Position numbers and translations under genes: made by a program
Shown: piece after piece, positions 32,735 to 41,266 of the stretch
Numbering within the stretch: the first letter of the stretch is position 1
Layout: each line of letters opens with the position of its first letter
The notes under the pieces: generated by a model
The model's input: only the letters and a program-made list of their open reading frames with translations
What the model was told of the DNA's origin: nothing
Database searches by the model: none
Source of the DNA: Raineya sp.
GTDB lineage: Bacteria; Bacteroidota; Bacteroidia; Cytophagales; Thermonemataceae
Direction: 5' to 3'
Assembly (NCBI GenBank): GCA_025454915.1
Contig: JALONN010000001.1
Location: 526,464-590,463 of the forward strand
Length of the DNA stretch: 64,000 bases

Positions 32735-34801
32735 TTAACTAATTTTCGCTCCATTCCAGATGGCTGCTGAAGGCTCAATAAATTTAAGGCTTCCGTCTTT
32801 GTCTTCAGCCATTAAAATCATCCCATTAGACATTTCGCCCATCATTTTACGAGGAGCAAGGTTACAAAGTACACAAACCTGTTTTCCTACAACTTCTTCA
32901 GGGGAGAAATGTTTGGCAATACCACTTAAAACTACTCTTTCATCAATGCCCGTATCTAATAAAAGTTTTAATAATTTATCAGATTTAGGCATTTTTTCAG
33001 CTTTTAGTATCGTAGCTACACGAATATCCAATTTTGCAAAATCGTCATAAGTAATCTCTGAAGCCAAAGGCTGAGGCTTTTTGTTGTCTAATTCATTCAT
33101 TTTTTCTCTTTCTGCTAAAATATTTAGTTGTTTTTGAACTATATCATCTTCAATTTTTTCAAATAATAAGCCTGTTTGTTCAATTTTCTGACCTGAAATA
33201 AGCAAATCCTGATTTCCGAGTTCATTCCAGTAAAATTTACCAACTCCTAAAGCCTTTTGAAGTTTTTGAGCTGTAAAAGGCAAGAAAGGCTCTATTAAAA
33301 ATGCCAGATTAGCCGTTAGTTGTAAAGCCAAATGCAATACATTTTCGATACGAGCTTTGTTTCCTTCAAAATCTTTGGCAAGTTTCCAAGGCTCATTTTC
33401 TTGGAAATATTTGTTTCCAATACTCGAAAGCTCCATGATATAGCCCAAAGCCTCACGAAAACGATAATTTTCGATACTTTCACCTATTTTATTGGGAAAC
33501 GTTCTCAAACTTTCAACCAAATCTATATCTACTTTCTCCAAATCGTTGAGGGGAGGCACAACTCCATCAAAGTATTTTTGAGTAAGTGTGAGTACTCTGT
33601 TTACGAAATTACCTAAATTTGAAACTAATTCGTTGTTATTTCTGTCTTGAAAATCTTTCCAAGTGAAACTATTATCTTTGGTTTCAGGGGCATTGGCAGT
33701 GAGTACATAACGTAAAACGTCCTGTTTACCTTCAAATTCTCTTAAATATTCATCTAGCCACACAGCTCTATTTCTTGAAGTAGAGATTTTTGCGTCAGCT
33801 AAATTTAAAAACTCATTGGCAGGGACATTTTCTGGTAAAATGTAAGAGCCTTCAGCCTTCAGAATCGCAGGAAAAAGAATGCAATGAAACACAATATTAT
33901 CTTTTCCAATAAAATGTACCAATTTGGTGCTTTCATCTTTCCAGTAAGGCTTCCAAGCGTCAGCATCAGCATTTTTCTGAGCAAAATAGTCTTTGGTTGC
34001 CGAAATGTAGCCGATAGGGGCATCAAACCAAACATACATTACTTTTCCATCTGTATTTGGAATAGGTAAGGGGACACCCCAATCCAAGTCTCTTGTCATA
34101 GGGCGGGGTTGTAAACCTGCATCCAACCACGATTTACACTGACCATAGACATTGGTTTTCCATTCTTTATGCCCTTCCAAAATCCATTCCTTGAGCCAAG
34201 CTTCATATTTATCCAAAGGAAAATACCAGTGTTTGGTTTCTTTTTTGGTAGGAGTGGCATCAGAGAGTTTAGAACGTGGATTGATAAGTTTATCTGGTGT
34301 TAAAGAAGTCCCACAATTTTCACATTGGTCGCCATAGGCATCTGTATGTCCACAAACAGGACAAGTACCCACAATGTATCTATCAGCTAAAAATTTATGA
34401 GCAATAGGGTCAAAATATTGTTCAGACGTATCTTCTACAAAAACACCTTTATCGTACAAAGTTTTGAAAATTTCTCTGGAGGTTTCATGATGAATGGGCT
34501 TTGATGTTCTTGAATAAATATCAAAACTAATTCCAAATTCTTTAAAAGAATCTCCAATAATTTTATCATATTTATCAACCACTTCTTGTACAGTAATGCC
34601 TTCTTTGGCTGCTCTAATCGTTACAGGAACACCATGCTCATCAGAGCCACAAATAAACAATACATCTTCATTTTTGAGTCTTAAATAACGACAATAAATA
34701 TCGGCAGGGATGTAAACACCTGCCAAATGACCTATATGAACGCCTCCATTGGCATAAGGCAACGCTGCTGTAACTGTATAACGCTGGAAATTTTTTGACA
34801 T
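32735..34801 (-). CDS. metG: Methionyl-tRNA synthetase
   Basis: 688 residues, essential enzyme charging tRNA-Met. Class I signatures are present: HIGH at 22-25 in [11 protein letters not shown] and the KMSKS variant KISTSRN. The zinc knuckle has CPVCG and CENCG. The C-terminus carries the EMAP/Trbp111-like tRNA-binding domain ([20 protein letters not shown] ... [19 protein letters not shown]). The length and the C-terminal dimerisation domain match the E. coli-type MetG. A REP palindrome and a transposase gene lie directly upstream on the same strand. Confidence 0.97.
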   Translation of the reverse strand: MSKNFQRYTVTAALPYANGGVHIGHLAGVYIPADIYCRYLRLKNEDVLFICGSDEHGVPVTIRAAKEGITVQEVVDKYDKIIGDSFKEFGISFDIYSRTSKPIHHETSREIFKTLYDKGVFVEDTSEQYFDPIAHKFLADRYIVGTCPVCGHTDAYGDQCENCGTSLTPDKLINPRSKLSDATPTKKETKHWYFPLDKYEAWLKEWILEGHKEWKTNVYGQCKSWLDAGLQPRPMTRDLDWGVPLPIPNTDGKVMYVWFDAPIGYISATKDYFAQKNADADAWKPYWKDESTKLVHFIGKDNIVFHCILFPAILKAEGSYILPENVPANEFLNLADAKISTSRNRAVWLDEYLREFEGKQDVLRYVLTANAPETKDNSFTWKDFQDRNNNELVSNLGNFVNRVLTLTQKYFDGVVPPLNDLEKVDIDLVESLRTFPNKIGESIENYRFREALGYIMELSSIGNKYFQENEPWKLAKDFEGNKARIENVLHLALQLTANLAFLIEPFLPFTAQKLQKALGVGKFYWNELGNQDLLISGQKIEQTGLLFEKIEDDIVQKQLNILAEREKMNELDNKKPQPLASEITYDDFAKLDIRVATILKAEKMPKSDKLLKLLLDTGIDERVVLSGIAKHFSPEEVVGKQVCVLCNLAPRKMMGEMSNGMILMAEDKDGSLKFIEPSAAIWNGAKIS

Positions 34802-34826
34802 TTTGTTATATGTTTTTTTATGTTTG

Positions 34827-34854
34827 GTAGGGGCGAATAATTATTCGCCCCTAC
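34827..34854. repeat. REP palindrome at the RAYT stop codon
   Basis: A perfect 28-bp palindrome: GTAGGGGCGAATAA followed by its exact reverse complement. It lies between the transposase gene and metG, and its outer CTA (TAG on the minus strand) is the stop codon of the transposase frame. The sequence type is the REP/bulge-free hairpin that RAYT transposases mobilise. Confidence 0.9.
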
Positions 34855-35381
34855 GATTGTTTTGTGTTAAAATTATCATCTTTTTCCCAATTCATGGGAT
34901 TATTGATGATATAATTACAAATATTTTGATATGATTTTACATCACGAATAATATGTTCATAATAATTTCTTTGCCAAACTGTATAAATATCAGTATTTTG
35001 TCTAAACCATTTGGTTACACCAATTTTAAATCCCCTTATCATTGCACCAATGGTTTTGGATGGCGATTTAAAAGTATTTGTTTGTGATAGGGTCGAATAA
35101 TCATTTGCCCCTACTGCAATCTCAATAATTCCATGAATATGATTGGGCATAATTACAAATTCATCCAAAATAGTATTAGGGTAATGTTTAGGAATTTCTA
35201 ACCAGCAATTTTTTACAACTTCTCCAAATTTATTTAAGTACATGTTACTATTTTCAATTTCTCCCAATAAACATTCTTTATTATGGGTACAAATTGTAAT
35301 AAAATATATTCCTTCTTGTGAATAATCATAGTTTTTTAATCGTACAGAACGACGATGATGTAATTCTTGATTAAATTTCAT
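34851..35381 (-). CDS. REP-associated tyrosine transposase (RAYT, IS200/IS605-like)
   Basis: 176 residues from the ATG at 35381. The Y1 transposase fold is clear: GIYFITICTHNKECLLGEIE, the HUH motif in MPNHIHGIIE, and the catalytic Tyr region in WQRNYYEHIIRD. RAYTs process REP hairpins and are usually stable chromosomal single copies. This frame contains a decayed REP (35087-35114) that encodes VGANDYSTL between the HUH motif and the catalytic helix, and its stop codon lies in an intact REP. The protein reads through without disruption, so it could still be functional. Confidence 0.9.
   Translation of the reverse strand: MKFNQELHHRRSVRLKNYDYSQEGIYFITICTHNKECLLGEIENSNMYLNKFGEVVKNCWLEIPKHYPNTILDEFVIMPNHIHGIIEIAVGANDYSTLSQTNTFKSPSKTIGAMIRGFKIGVTKWFRQNTDIYTVWQRNYYEHIIRDVKSYQNICNYIINNPMNWEKDDNFNTKQS
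35087..35114. repeat. Decayed REP inside the RAYT reading frame
   Basis: ATAGGGTCGAATAATCATTT-GCCCCTAC matches the intact REP at 34827-34854 in 24 of 28 positions and in the same layout. It is in frame with the transposase and translated as VGANDYSTL. Confidence 0.8.
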
Positions 35382-35433
35382 GTAAAATGACTTAATTAAA
35401 CCACAAAAATACATATTTCTTGCAAGAAAGATA

Positions 35434-35463
35434 TTTGAATTTCAAGATATTTTTTTACTTTTG
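35434..35463 (+). promoter_or_regulatory. Promoter of the OmpA-family gene
   Basis: TTTG (35434-35437), 18 bases, TACTTTTG (35456-35463). The -7 box lies 26 bases before the ATG at 35490. Confidence 0.65.
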
Positions 35464-35489
35464 AAAAATGGAAAATTCTTCAAAAATCT

Positions 35490-36467
35490 ATGCGTAAAAT
35501 ATTTATTGTTGCTTTGGGCTTGGGAATGAGTATGCAAACAAGCTTATTTGCTCAGAAAGGGTCTTTAGAAAGTGAAAGCGAAACCTATAATTTAGATATT
35601 TTAAAGGTAAAAATGAATATATCTGTAATGGATGCGGATAAAAAAACACCTTTAAAAGCAAAAATTGAGGTAAGAGATGTCGTAGAAAAAACAACAGTTC
35701 ATGAAAGTCAGCCTGCTGATGGCAAAGCAGAGTTTACATTGAGGCGTAATAAAGTCTATAATCTGCGTTTATCAGCTCCTAAATTTGAGGATAGTCTGAT
35801 TGTACTGGATTTGGCAAAAGATGTTGCTACAAATCAGATGATAGAGCTAAATCCAAAAAGAAGTGTTGTAGAAATCAATGTTTCGGATATGGAAACAGGA
35901 GATGGTTTGCCATTTGGAGTAACCCTCACCAACAAAAACAGAAATGAGGTAATTGTTTTAGACCCTAAAGATGGTAATAACGGAAAATATAAAGTTCGCT
36001 TGCGTGATGATGATGAATATGAATTGGAAGTGAAAAACCCTAAAGAATATATTTTCTACTCCAATACAGTTTCTTCCAAAAAAACATCAAAATTAGCTGT
36101 AAAACTACATACACTTGCAGTAGGTGCAAAGATACCTTTGTATAACATTACCTTCGAAACAGCCAAATGGGATTTGAATGATAATTCTCAAAGAGAGTTA
36201 GATCGTATTGTAAAGTTATTAAAAGATAATCCCAAAGCTCGTATTGAAATTGGAGCCCATACAGATGATAAAGGTTCAGCTTCTTATAACTTGCAATTAT
36301 CTCAGAAAAGAGCTAAAACCGTTTTCAATTATTTGGTTGCCAAGAAAATACCAGCTCAACGATTTGCAGCAAAAGGATATGGAAAAGAACGCCCCGTAGC
36401 ATCTAATGACACAGAAGAAGGAAGAGCAGCCAACAGACGTTTCGATTTGACAGTATTGAGCTTGTAA
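35490..36467 (+). CDS. OmpA-family cell-envelope protein
   Basis: 325 residues. Signal peptide (..GMSMQTSLFAQ) then two beta-rich regulatory-like segments (KMNISVMDADKKTPLKAKI; VEINVSDMETGDGLPFGVTL), and a C-terminal OmpA domain (about 213-325). The peptidoglycan-binding motif is clear: IEIGAHTDDKGSASYNLQLS and the RFAAKGYGKERPVASN loop, with GRAANRRFDLTV at the end. It should bind meso-diaminopimelate in the periplasm and tie the outer membrane to the wall. Strong promoter and terminator make it a single-gene unit. Confidence 0.9.
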   Translation: MRKIFIVALGLGMSMQTSLFAQKGSLESESETYNLDILKVKMNISVMDADKKTPLKAKIEVRDVVEKTTVHESQPADGKAEFTLRRNKVYNLRLSAPKFEDSLIVLDLAKDVATNQMIELNPKRSVVEINVSDMETGDGLPFGVTLTNKNRNEVIVLDPKDGNNGKYKVRLRDDDEYELEVKNPKEYIFYSNTVSSKKTSKLAVKLHTLAVGAKIPLYNITFETAKWDLNDNSQRELDRIVKLLKDNPKARIEIGAHTDDKGSASYNLQLSQKRAKTVFNYLVAKKIPAQRFAAKGYGKERPVASNDTEEGRAANRRFDLTVLSL

Positions 36468-36488
36468 AAGAATTTAGAAAAACAAAAA

Positions 36489-36518
36489 AAAGGCAGATAA
36501 GAATTTATCTGCTTTTTT
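36489..36518 (+). terminator. Terminator after the OmpA-family gene
   Basis: GCAGATAA-GAAT-TTATCTGC stem-loop (36493-36512) followed by TTTTTT. It also faces the convergent anti-sigma gene's stop at 36523. Confidence 0.85.
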
Positions 36519-36522
36519 CATT

Positions 36523-37590
36523 TTATCTGGTGTTATAACTAAAGCCGGTTCGTAAGCCAAATCCCGAAAACTGAGTCCCTGAGATACCTACACTCTGTAT
36601 GGGTATCCGATAATAAGGTTGCAAGTTTAATTGGCTGTTTTTACTAATTTTGATATCATAGCTTACACCCAAATTGATGGATGAAATGCTTAATTCTGGA
36701 TCATTATTTACTACATTTCCAATAGTTTCTTTGAGTAAAAGTGTATTAGAAATCCCTCCACTCACAGCTACATTCTTAGCCACTTTTACTTTTGCTTCAA
36801 GAGGAATTTCAATAGTATTCAGTTTCACTTTTACATCTGGACGAACTGAACCCATAGATGAAGTAACCCCTCCAGTAAGTTTCATAGGCATATTAGATGT
36901 CCAAGGAGTATAACTAATACCTGAAACAACACTTACTTTTTCTGAAAGAGCTACTTGGTGTGTATACCCTAAACCTGCCTGCAAACCTTTAGGACTGATA
37001 ACGGGTGATAAAGCTACTCCAAAAGACTGACGTTTGTGCTTATTCTTTTTGGTAATTTCTTGTTTAAAAGTAAGATTTGAATCTATCAAAAATACTTTAT
37101 TGGGGTTCAGCTCATCTGAAAAATCATTGTGAAAGTATTTATCTTGTAAATTTCTGTCAAAACTTAGAGTTTGTGCTTCTTGAGGGTATTGTTGAGAAAC
37201 AGCAACAACAAGTTTCTTACTTTGTAATGTTTTAGAAATGGTTTTAGGTTCTTGATAGCTATAAACAATTTCTTGCTGCTCTTTTGATGAGGAAAGTGTT
37301 TCTATCTTTTTCTCAATACGCCCTGATTTTTTAATTTGAATCTTTGTAAAAGCTTGATTATTGTTTTTTTGTGAATGATTTGTATAGAGATAATGTGTCA
37401 GATAACCAAAAAAGCCTACCACAAAAATAGCTGCAATTTTATCCCAATGCCACCACCAAAGAATCGCTTTTCTGTCATCATCTTCATTGTCTAATTTTCT
37501 TTCCAAATCATCCCACGCTTGTTCATCAAATTCGGGTTGTAGATGAGCAAGTTTATCTTTAATAAAATTATCTATTTCAAATTTTTTCAT
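36523..37590 (-). CDS. Anti-sigma factor-like membrane protein with porin-like C-terminus
   Basis: 355 residues. The first 45 residues are acidic and cytoplasmic (FDEQAWDDLERKLDNEDDD), followed by a single membrane helix at about 47-65 (IAAIFVVGFFGYLTHYLY). The long rest contains beta strands like those of outer-membrane beta-barrel (PF13568-like) proteins: FGVALSPVISPKGLQAGLG and FSGFGLRTGFSYNTR at the C-terminus. Its ATG overlaps the stop of the sigma factor (ATGA), so the two are translationally coupled, the hallmark of an ECF sigma/anti-sigma pair. How a helix-anchored protein would use a barrel-like tail is unclear. Confidence 0.7.
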   Translation of the reverse strand: MKKFEIDNFIKDKLAHLQPEFDEQAWDDLERKLDNEDDDRKAILWWWHWDKIAAIFVVGFFGYLTHYLYTNHSQKNNNQAFTKIQIKKSGRIEKKIETLSSSKEQQEIVYSYQEPKTISKTLQSKKLVVAVSQQYPQEAQTLSFDRNLQDKYFHNDFSDELNPNKVFLIDSNLTFKQEITKKNKHKRQSFGVALSPVISPKGLQAGLGYTHQVALSEKVSVVSGISYTPWTSNMPMKLTGGVTSSMGSVRPDVKVKLNTIEIPLEAKVKVAKNVAVSGGISNTLLLKETIGNVVNNDPELSISSINLGVSYDIKISKNSQLNLQPYYRIPIQSVGISGTQFSGFGLRTGFSYNTR

Positions 37591-38156
37591 GGTATTATCG
37601 CTTCAAAGTATATTTTTTTTTCTTCTAAAAGGCGTTTCTGTAAAATCTGTCGAGCTTTATGTAAATTCGATTTGGATGTCCCTACACTAATTTGTAATGT
37701 TTTTCCAATTTCTTCGTGTGAGTAACCTTCTATAGCATATAAGTTAAAAACCGTTCTGTATGAGGGTGGGAGAGCCTGTACCAGTTGTAAAATATCTTGC
37801 TCAGAAAGATGGTCGAGTGCAGAAGCTTCCACTTCTGTATTCAGAGCTTCTTGATAATCAGCTGAATACAAAAACGATTTATTCTTTCTTAAATAATCAA
37901 TGGCTGTATTGATGAGTATTCTACGTAACCATGCCTTAAAATTAAAAGGAGGTGAAAGTAAATGGATTTTACTAAAGACCTTCAAAAAAGAATCATTCAA
38001 AATTTCTTGGGCTTCCTCCGAATTATTGGCATAACGCAAACAAATACTCATGGCATATGCAAAACAGCCTTTGTACAGATTTTTCTGACTATGTCTGTCT
38101 TTTCGTATACAACCTTCTATAAGTTCTAGTAATTGAGGGTTTTCCTCTAAGTTCAT
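37587..38156 (-). CDS. ECF RNA polymerase sigma factor (sigma-70 family)
   Basis: 189 residues from the ATG at 38156, the start that gives the normal ECF length and begins in region 2. Region 2 includes EEAQEILNDSFLKVFSKI and the promoter-melting FNFKAWLRRILINTAIDYLR; region 4 is the LPPSYRTVFNLYAIEGYSHEEI helix-turn-helix (TSKSNLHKARQIL). The longer frame starting at 38282 overlaps the divergent promoter region and is not conserved-looking. It is cotranscribed with the anti-sigma at 36523 and probably regulates an envelope-stress or nutrient response. Confidence 0.9.
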   Translation of the reverse strand: MNLEENPQLLELIEGCIRKDRHSQKNLYKGCFAYAMSICLRYANNSEEAQEILNDSFLKVFSKIHLLSPPFNFKAWLRRILINTAIDYLRKNKSFLYSADYQEALNTEVEASALDHLSEQDILQLVQALPPSYRTVFNLYAIEGYSHEEIGKTLQISVGTSKSNLHKARQILQKRLLEEKKIYFEAIIP

Positions 38157-38287
38157 AACACTTTTTAATATTCTCCAACAAAACGAAGCAATTTGTAAAA
38201 TGGTTGCCTCAAAAAAATATTTTTTTTTCAAAGCAACCAAGTGAATAGAATCTTGCGTTTTTGTGCCAAAACTAAAACTCAAAAACC

Positions 38288-39526
38288 ATGAAAAAAATTT
38301 TAGTAATCTTTATCACCCTAATGACTTTTTGGAGTTGCAAGGACTCCTGCAAGCAAACTTACACATATACTATTCCAGTACCCATTTATTTATCTAATGC
38401 AGATTATGAAAAAGCAAACGGGCAATGGAAAGAACCTCATCATGTACTCAACACAGGAAAAATATTTGTAAGAGGAGAGTATATTTTGATAGTTGAAAAA
38501 GAAAAAGGAGTTCATTTTATTGATAATAGCAATATTAATGCCCCCAAAAATATAGGATTCTTGCAAGTATATGGAAATGTAGATATTGCTGTCAAAGGAA
38601 ATACCTTATATCTGGATAGCCACAGAGATTTGTTGTATTTTGATATTACAGACATCAATAAACCTATAAAAATAGGTAAAAATGAAAATGTTTTTGAACA
38701 CAAAAGATTAGCGTTTACAAATGGTATGCGAGATTCTGTAGCCATTGGTTTTGAAATCAAGCAAAAAACTGTCATAAGAAGTTGTGATGAGCCTTATATC
38801 ATGCCCTTTTTTAGTGGGGTAACTACAAACCTTTCATCATCAGGCAGTGGAAGCCAAAATCAGACTGTTTCTTCAGGTGGAAATCAAAATCAAGCAGGCT
38901 CTATGGCTTCATTTACTACAGTAGGTAACTATCTTTATACTGTTGAACCTGATAAAATGTATGTATTTGACATCTCAAATGGTCAAAAAACAACTTTAGT
39001 CAATACCATAAAGTTAGATTGGGGCGTAGAAACTGTATTTGCCTCTGATGGAAAACTATTCTTAGGAACAAGAAATGGTATGAGGATTTATAGCTTACAA
39101 ACACCTATCAATCCTCAATTTTTGGGTGTTTTTGAGCATCCTATAGCCTGTGACCCTGTGGTGGTACAAAATAATTTGGCTTATGTTACCACTCGTTCAG
39201 GCAATATGTGTGCAAATGCTCAGAATCAGTTGGATATCGTTTCAATTGCTGACCCACAAAATCCACAACTCATCAAAAGCTATGAAATGCAAAATCCACA
39301 TGGATTGGCTGTAAAAGGTAATGATTTGATTGTCTGTGAAGGGGCTTTTGGTTTCAAAAAATTTGATGTGAATGACCCTAAAAATATTATTTTACAAAAT
39401 AAAAATTCAGAGCTTTATAGTTTTGATGTTATTATGCTCCCCAATAGCTTTTTAATAGCCAGTCGTAGTGGAATATATCAATATAATTATGATTTTCAAT
39501 TGATTAGTCAAATTTCAAACCTTTAA
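38288..39526 (+). CDS. LVIVD-repeat beta-propeller lipoprotein
   Basis: 412 residues. Lipoprotein signal MKKILVIFITLMTFWSCKD. Repeats of the LVIVD type run through the protein, each with a 'V..N.aYv....gl.i.DIs.P..P' pattern (e.g. KMYVFDISNGQKTTLVNTIK, NQLDIVSIADPQNPQLIK, GFKKFDVNDPKN). A Ser/Gly/Gln-rich linker (SSSGSGSQNQTVSSGGNQNQ) interrupts the propeller near 193-212. It is likely a cell-surface protein; the ligand is unknown. It is read divergently from the ECF sigma gene and is followed after 6 bp by an outer-membrane protein gene. Confidence 0.8.
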   Translation: MKKILVIFITLMTFWSCKDSCKQTYTYTIPVPIYLSNADYEKANGQWKEPHHVLNTGKIFVRGEYILIVEKEKGVHFIDNSNINAPKNIGFLQVYGNVDIAVKGNTLYLDSHRDLLYFDITDINKPIKIGKNENVFEHKRLAFTNGMRDSVAIGFEIKQKTVIRSCDEPYIMPFFSGVTTNLSSSGSGSQNQTVSSGGNQNQAGSMASFTTVGNYLYTVEPDKMYVFDISNGQKTTLVNTIKLDWGVETVFASDGKLFLGTRNGMRIYSLQTPINPQFLGVFEHPIACDPVVVQNNLAYVTTRSGNMCANAQNQLDIVSIADPQNPQLIKSYEMQNPHGLAVKGNDLIVCEGAFGFKKFDVNDPKNIILQNKNSELYSFDVIMLPNSFLIASRSGIYQYNYDFQLISQISNL

Positions 39527-39532
39527 AAAAAT

Positions 39533-40084
39533 ATGAAAATTTTATTTGTTGCGGTTTCAACATTATTTATTTCTATGCAGGCATTTTCTCAAGATAGCCT
39601 CAAAACACAAACAGAATACAAAAAAAGTCGATTTTGGCACAACTCTGAAACAGGTTTTTCTGTTGGAAATGCAAATTATTTCTCTAATGGATTTCATTTT
39701 CAGACGATTAATGGCTTCCGTGTATATAAAAATGCCTATTTAGGTCTTGCAACAGGATTAGACATGTACAGAGAGGCAACCTTATTGCCAGTATTGTTGC
39801 ATGCTCGTTGGGACTTCTTGCCTGAAAAGAGAGTTAGTCCTTATATAGGAGTCTCTGGAGGCAGAACATTTGGTTTAACAAAAAATGATATATACAGCCT
39901 TAAAGGAGGTTTTACAGGAGAAATCTCAACAGGTTTTAAAGTAAACAGAGGTAACGGAACAGGCTATACTTTTAGTTTGGGCTATCGTTATCAGAAGTTC
40001 CAAGAGAAATTAAATTTGAGTACAGAAAGAACTACAGACTATAATTTAAACAGATTTGTAATTAGAACAGGGTTCTTTTTCTAA
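39533..40084 (+). CDS. Small outer-membrane beta-barrel protein
   Basis: 183 residues. Signal peptide (MKILFVAVSTLFISMQAFSQ) followed by amphipathic beta strands in the style of eight-stranded barrels (FHFQTINGFRVYKNAYLG, GYTFSLGYRYQKF), ending in the barrel signature of an aromatic C-terminal residue (RTGFFF). It belongs to the same operon as the LVIVD lipoprotein and is probably its outer-membrane partner. A strong hairpin terminator follows. Confidence 0.7.
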   Translation: MKILFVAVSTLFISMQAFSQDSLKTQTEYKKSRFWHNSETGFSVGNANYFSNGFHFQTINGFRVYKNAYLGLATGLDMYREATLLPVLLHARWDFLPEKRVSPYIGVSGGRTFGLTKNDIYSLKGGFTGEISTGFKVNRGNGTGYTFSLGYRYQKFQEKLNLSTERTTDYNLNRFVIRTGFFF

Positions 40085-40136
40085 AACCAATATTTAAAAT
40101 AATTTACTACAAAACTATTTTTAACTACGACTTATC

Positions 40137-40169
40137 ATAAAAGAGTTCTAATATTTAGAACTCTTTTAT
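40137..40169 (+). terminator. Terminator, first of a homologous pair
   Basis: ATAAAAGAGTTCTA-ATATT-TAGAACTCTTTTAT, a perfect 14-bp stem with T-rich 3' side, ends the LVIVD/outer-membrane operon. Its arm sequence recurs at 40729-40757. Confidence 0.85.
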
Positions 40170-40251
40170 AAAAAATTACAAATGATGATTAAAGCAGTAC
40201 CATTTTTTTACTTCAAATATTCACTTTTCTAACCCTTTAAATAAAAAAAAT

Positions 40252-40686
40252 ATGAAAACGTTTTTTAATATTTTGGTAATTGTAATGCTTGGGTTATATT
40301 CCTGCAAGAAAAATGAACCTTCTTTCAGCTTCAATGAAAACCTTAAAGTTAAAATATCGGAAGGAGTTGAGGATGCCCAAAGAATATTCTTACTTAATTT
40401 TATTACAGAAAAAATCTATGAGTGTTCAAATTATCGAATTTTAACTACTCAGGTGATAACAAATGATAAAATTGTGATTAATTTTATTCAGATTGAAAAA
40501 CCAGAGATTTGTTTGAATTCACTTGGAGCTGCATCAACAACTATTAAACTTCAAGGTCTTGAAAATAAGTCTTATACGCTTGAGTTAAACTTTGGTTCAT
40601 CAAAAATATTGGGTGTACTGAAAGTTTCAGCGACTGATTTCGAAATAGAATTACCTAATCAAACAAAAGTTCAAAAAGCCAATTAA
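40252..40686 (+). CDS. Small lipoprotein, unknown function
   Basis: 144 residues. Lipoprotein signal MKTFFNILVIVMLGLYSCKK with lysines after the cysteine, as in Bacteroidota surface lipoproteins. The mature part is short and beta-like (ENLKVKISEGVEDAQRIFL; NKSYTLELNFGSSKIL). No recognised domain. It sits between two near-identical terminators, suggesting it was inserted or duplicated as a cassette with one of them. No function is assigned. Confidence 0.6.
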   Translation: MKTFFNILVIVMLGLYSCKKNEPSFSFNENLKVKISEGVEDAQRIFLLNFITEKIYECSNYRILTTQVITNDKIVINFIQIEKPEICLNSLGAASTTIKLQGLENKSYTLELNFGSSKILGVLKVSATDFEIELPNQTKVQKAN

Positions 40687-40728
40687 ATATAGGTATCATC
40701 AAGTTATTATTGTTTAATAATTAATCAT

Positions 40729-40757
40729 AAAAGAGTTCTGAAATTTAGGACTCTTTT
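40729..40757 (+). terminator. Terminator, second of a homologous pair
   Basis: AAAAGAGTTCT-GAAATTT-AGGACTCTTTT followed by TTATTTTTG. It differs from the hairpin at 40137-40169 by a few bases, and both are preceded by 'TCATAAAAGAGTTCT'. Confidence 0.8.
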
Positions 40758-40792
40758 GTTATTTTTGTTGAAACTTCAACCAACTATAAACA

Positions 40793-41245
40793 ATGACTGA
40801 CAAAATTAAAGAAATGCTCAATGGCTATCATGCCATTATAGAATTGCCTGTACAATGGGGCGATATGGATTTGGCAAACCATGTGAACAATGTGATGTAT
40901 GCCCGTTATGCCGAATCTGCAAGAGTAGCCTATTTAGATGTATTGGAAAAAGAAAATCCTGCTGGATTTGGAACGACTATCGGACCTATTTTGGCAGAAA
41001 TTAATATTCAGTATAAAATGCCTTTGAGATACCCTGATTTGATGTATTTGGGTACAAAAGTAATTGAAATGCCTGATGAATGTAGTTATTTGATGGAATC
41101 GTTGATTATCAGTAAAAAACACGAAAGAGTAGCAGCAAGAGCAGTTGCTAAAATTGTCAGCTACGATTATTCTATTTTTAAAAAAACTCCAACACCCGAA
41201 ATTCTTAGAAAAAGAATTGAAGAATTGGAAGGAAAAACGTTTTGA
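40793..41245 (+). CDS. Acyl-CoA thioesterase (4-hydroxybenzoyl-CoA thioesterase-like hotdog)
   Basis: 150 residues, single hotdog domain. The 4HBT/YbgC signature is present: VQWGDMDLANHVNNVMYARY, with the Asp in the catalytic helix start. The length fits the family. It hydrolyses acyl-CoAs; the chain specificity is not evident. A TATTTTTG at 40760-40767 just after the terminator may be its -7 promoter box. The T9SS cargo gene starts 21 bp later and may be cotranscribed. Confidence 0.85.
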   Translation: MTDKIKEMLNGYHAIIELPVQWGDMDLANHVNNVMYARYAESARVAYLDVLEKENPAGFGTTIGPILAEINIQYKMPLRYPDLMYLGTKVIEMPDECSYLMESLIISKKHERVAARAVAKIVSYDYSIFKKTPTPEILRKRIEELEGKTF

Positions 41246-41266
41246 AACCACAAAACCAACTTTTAT

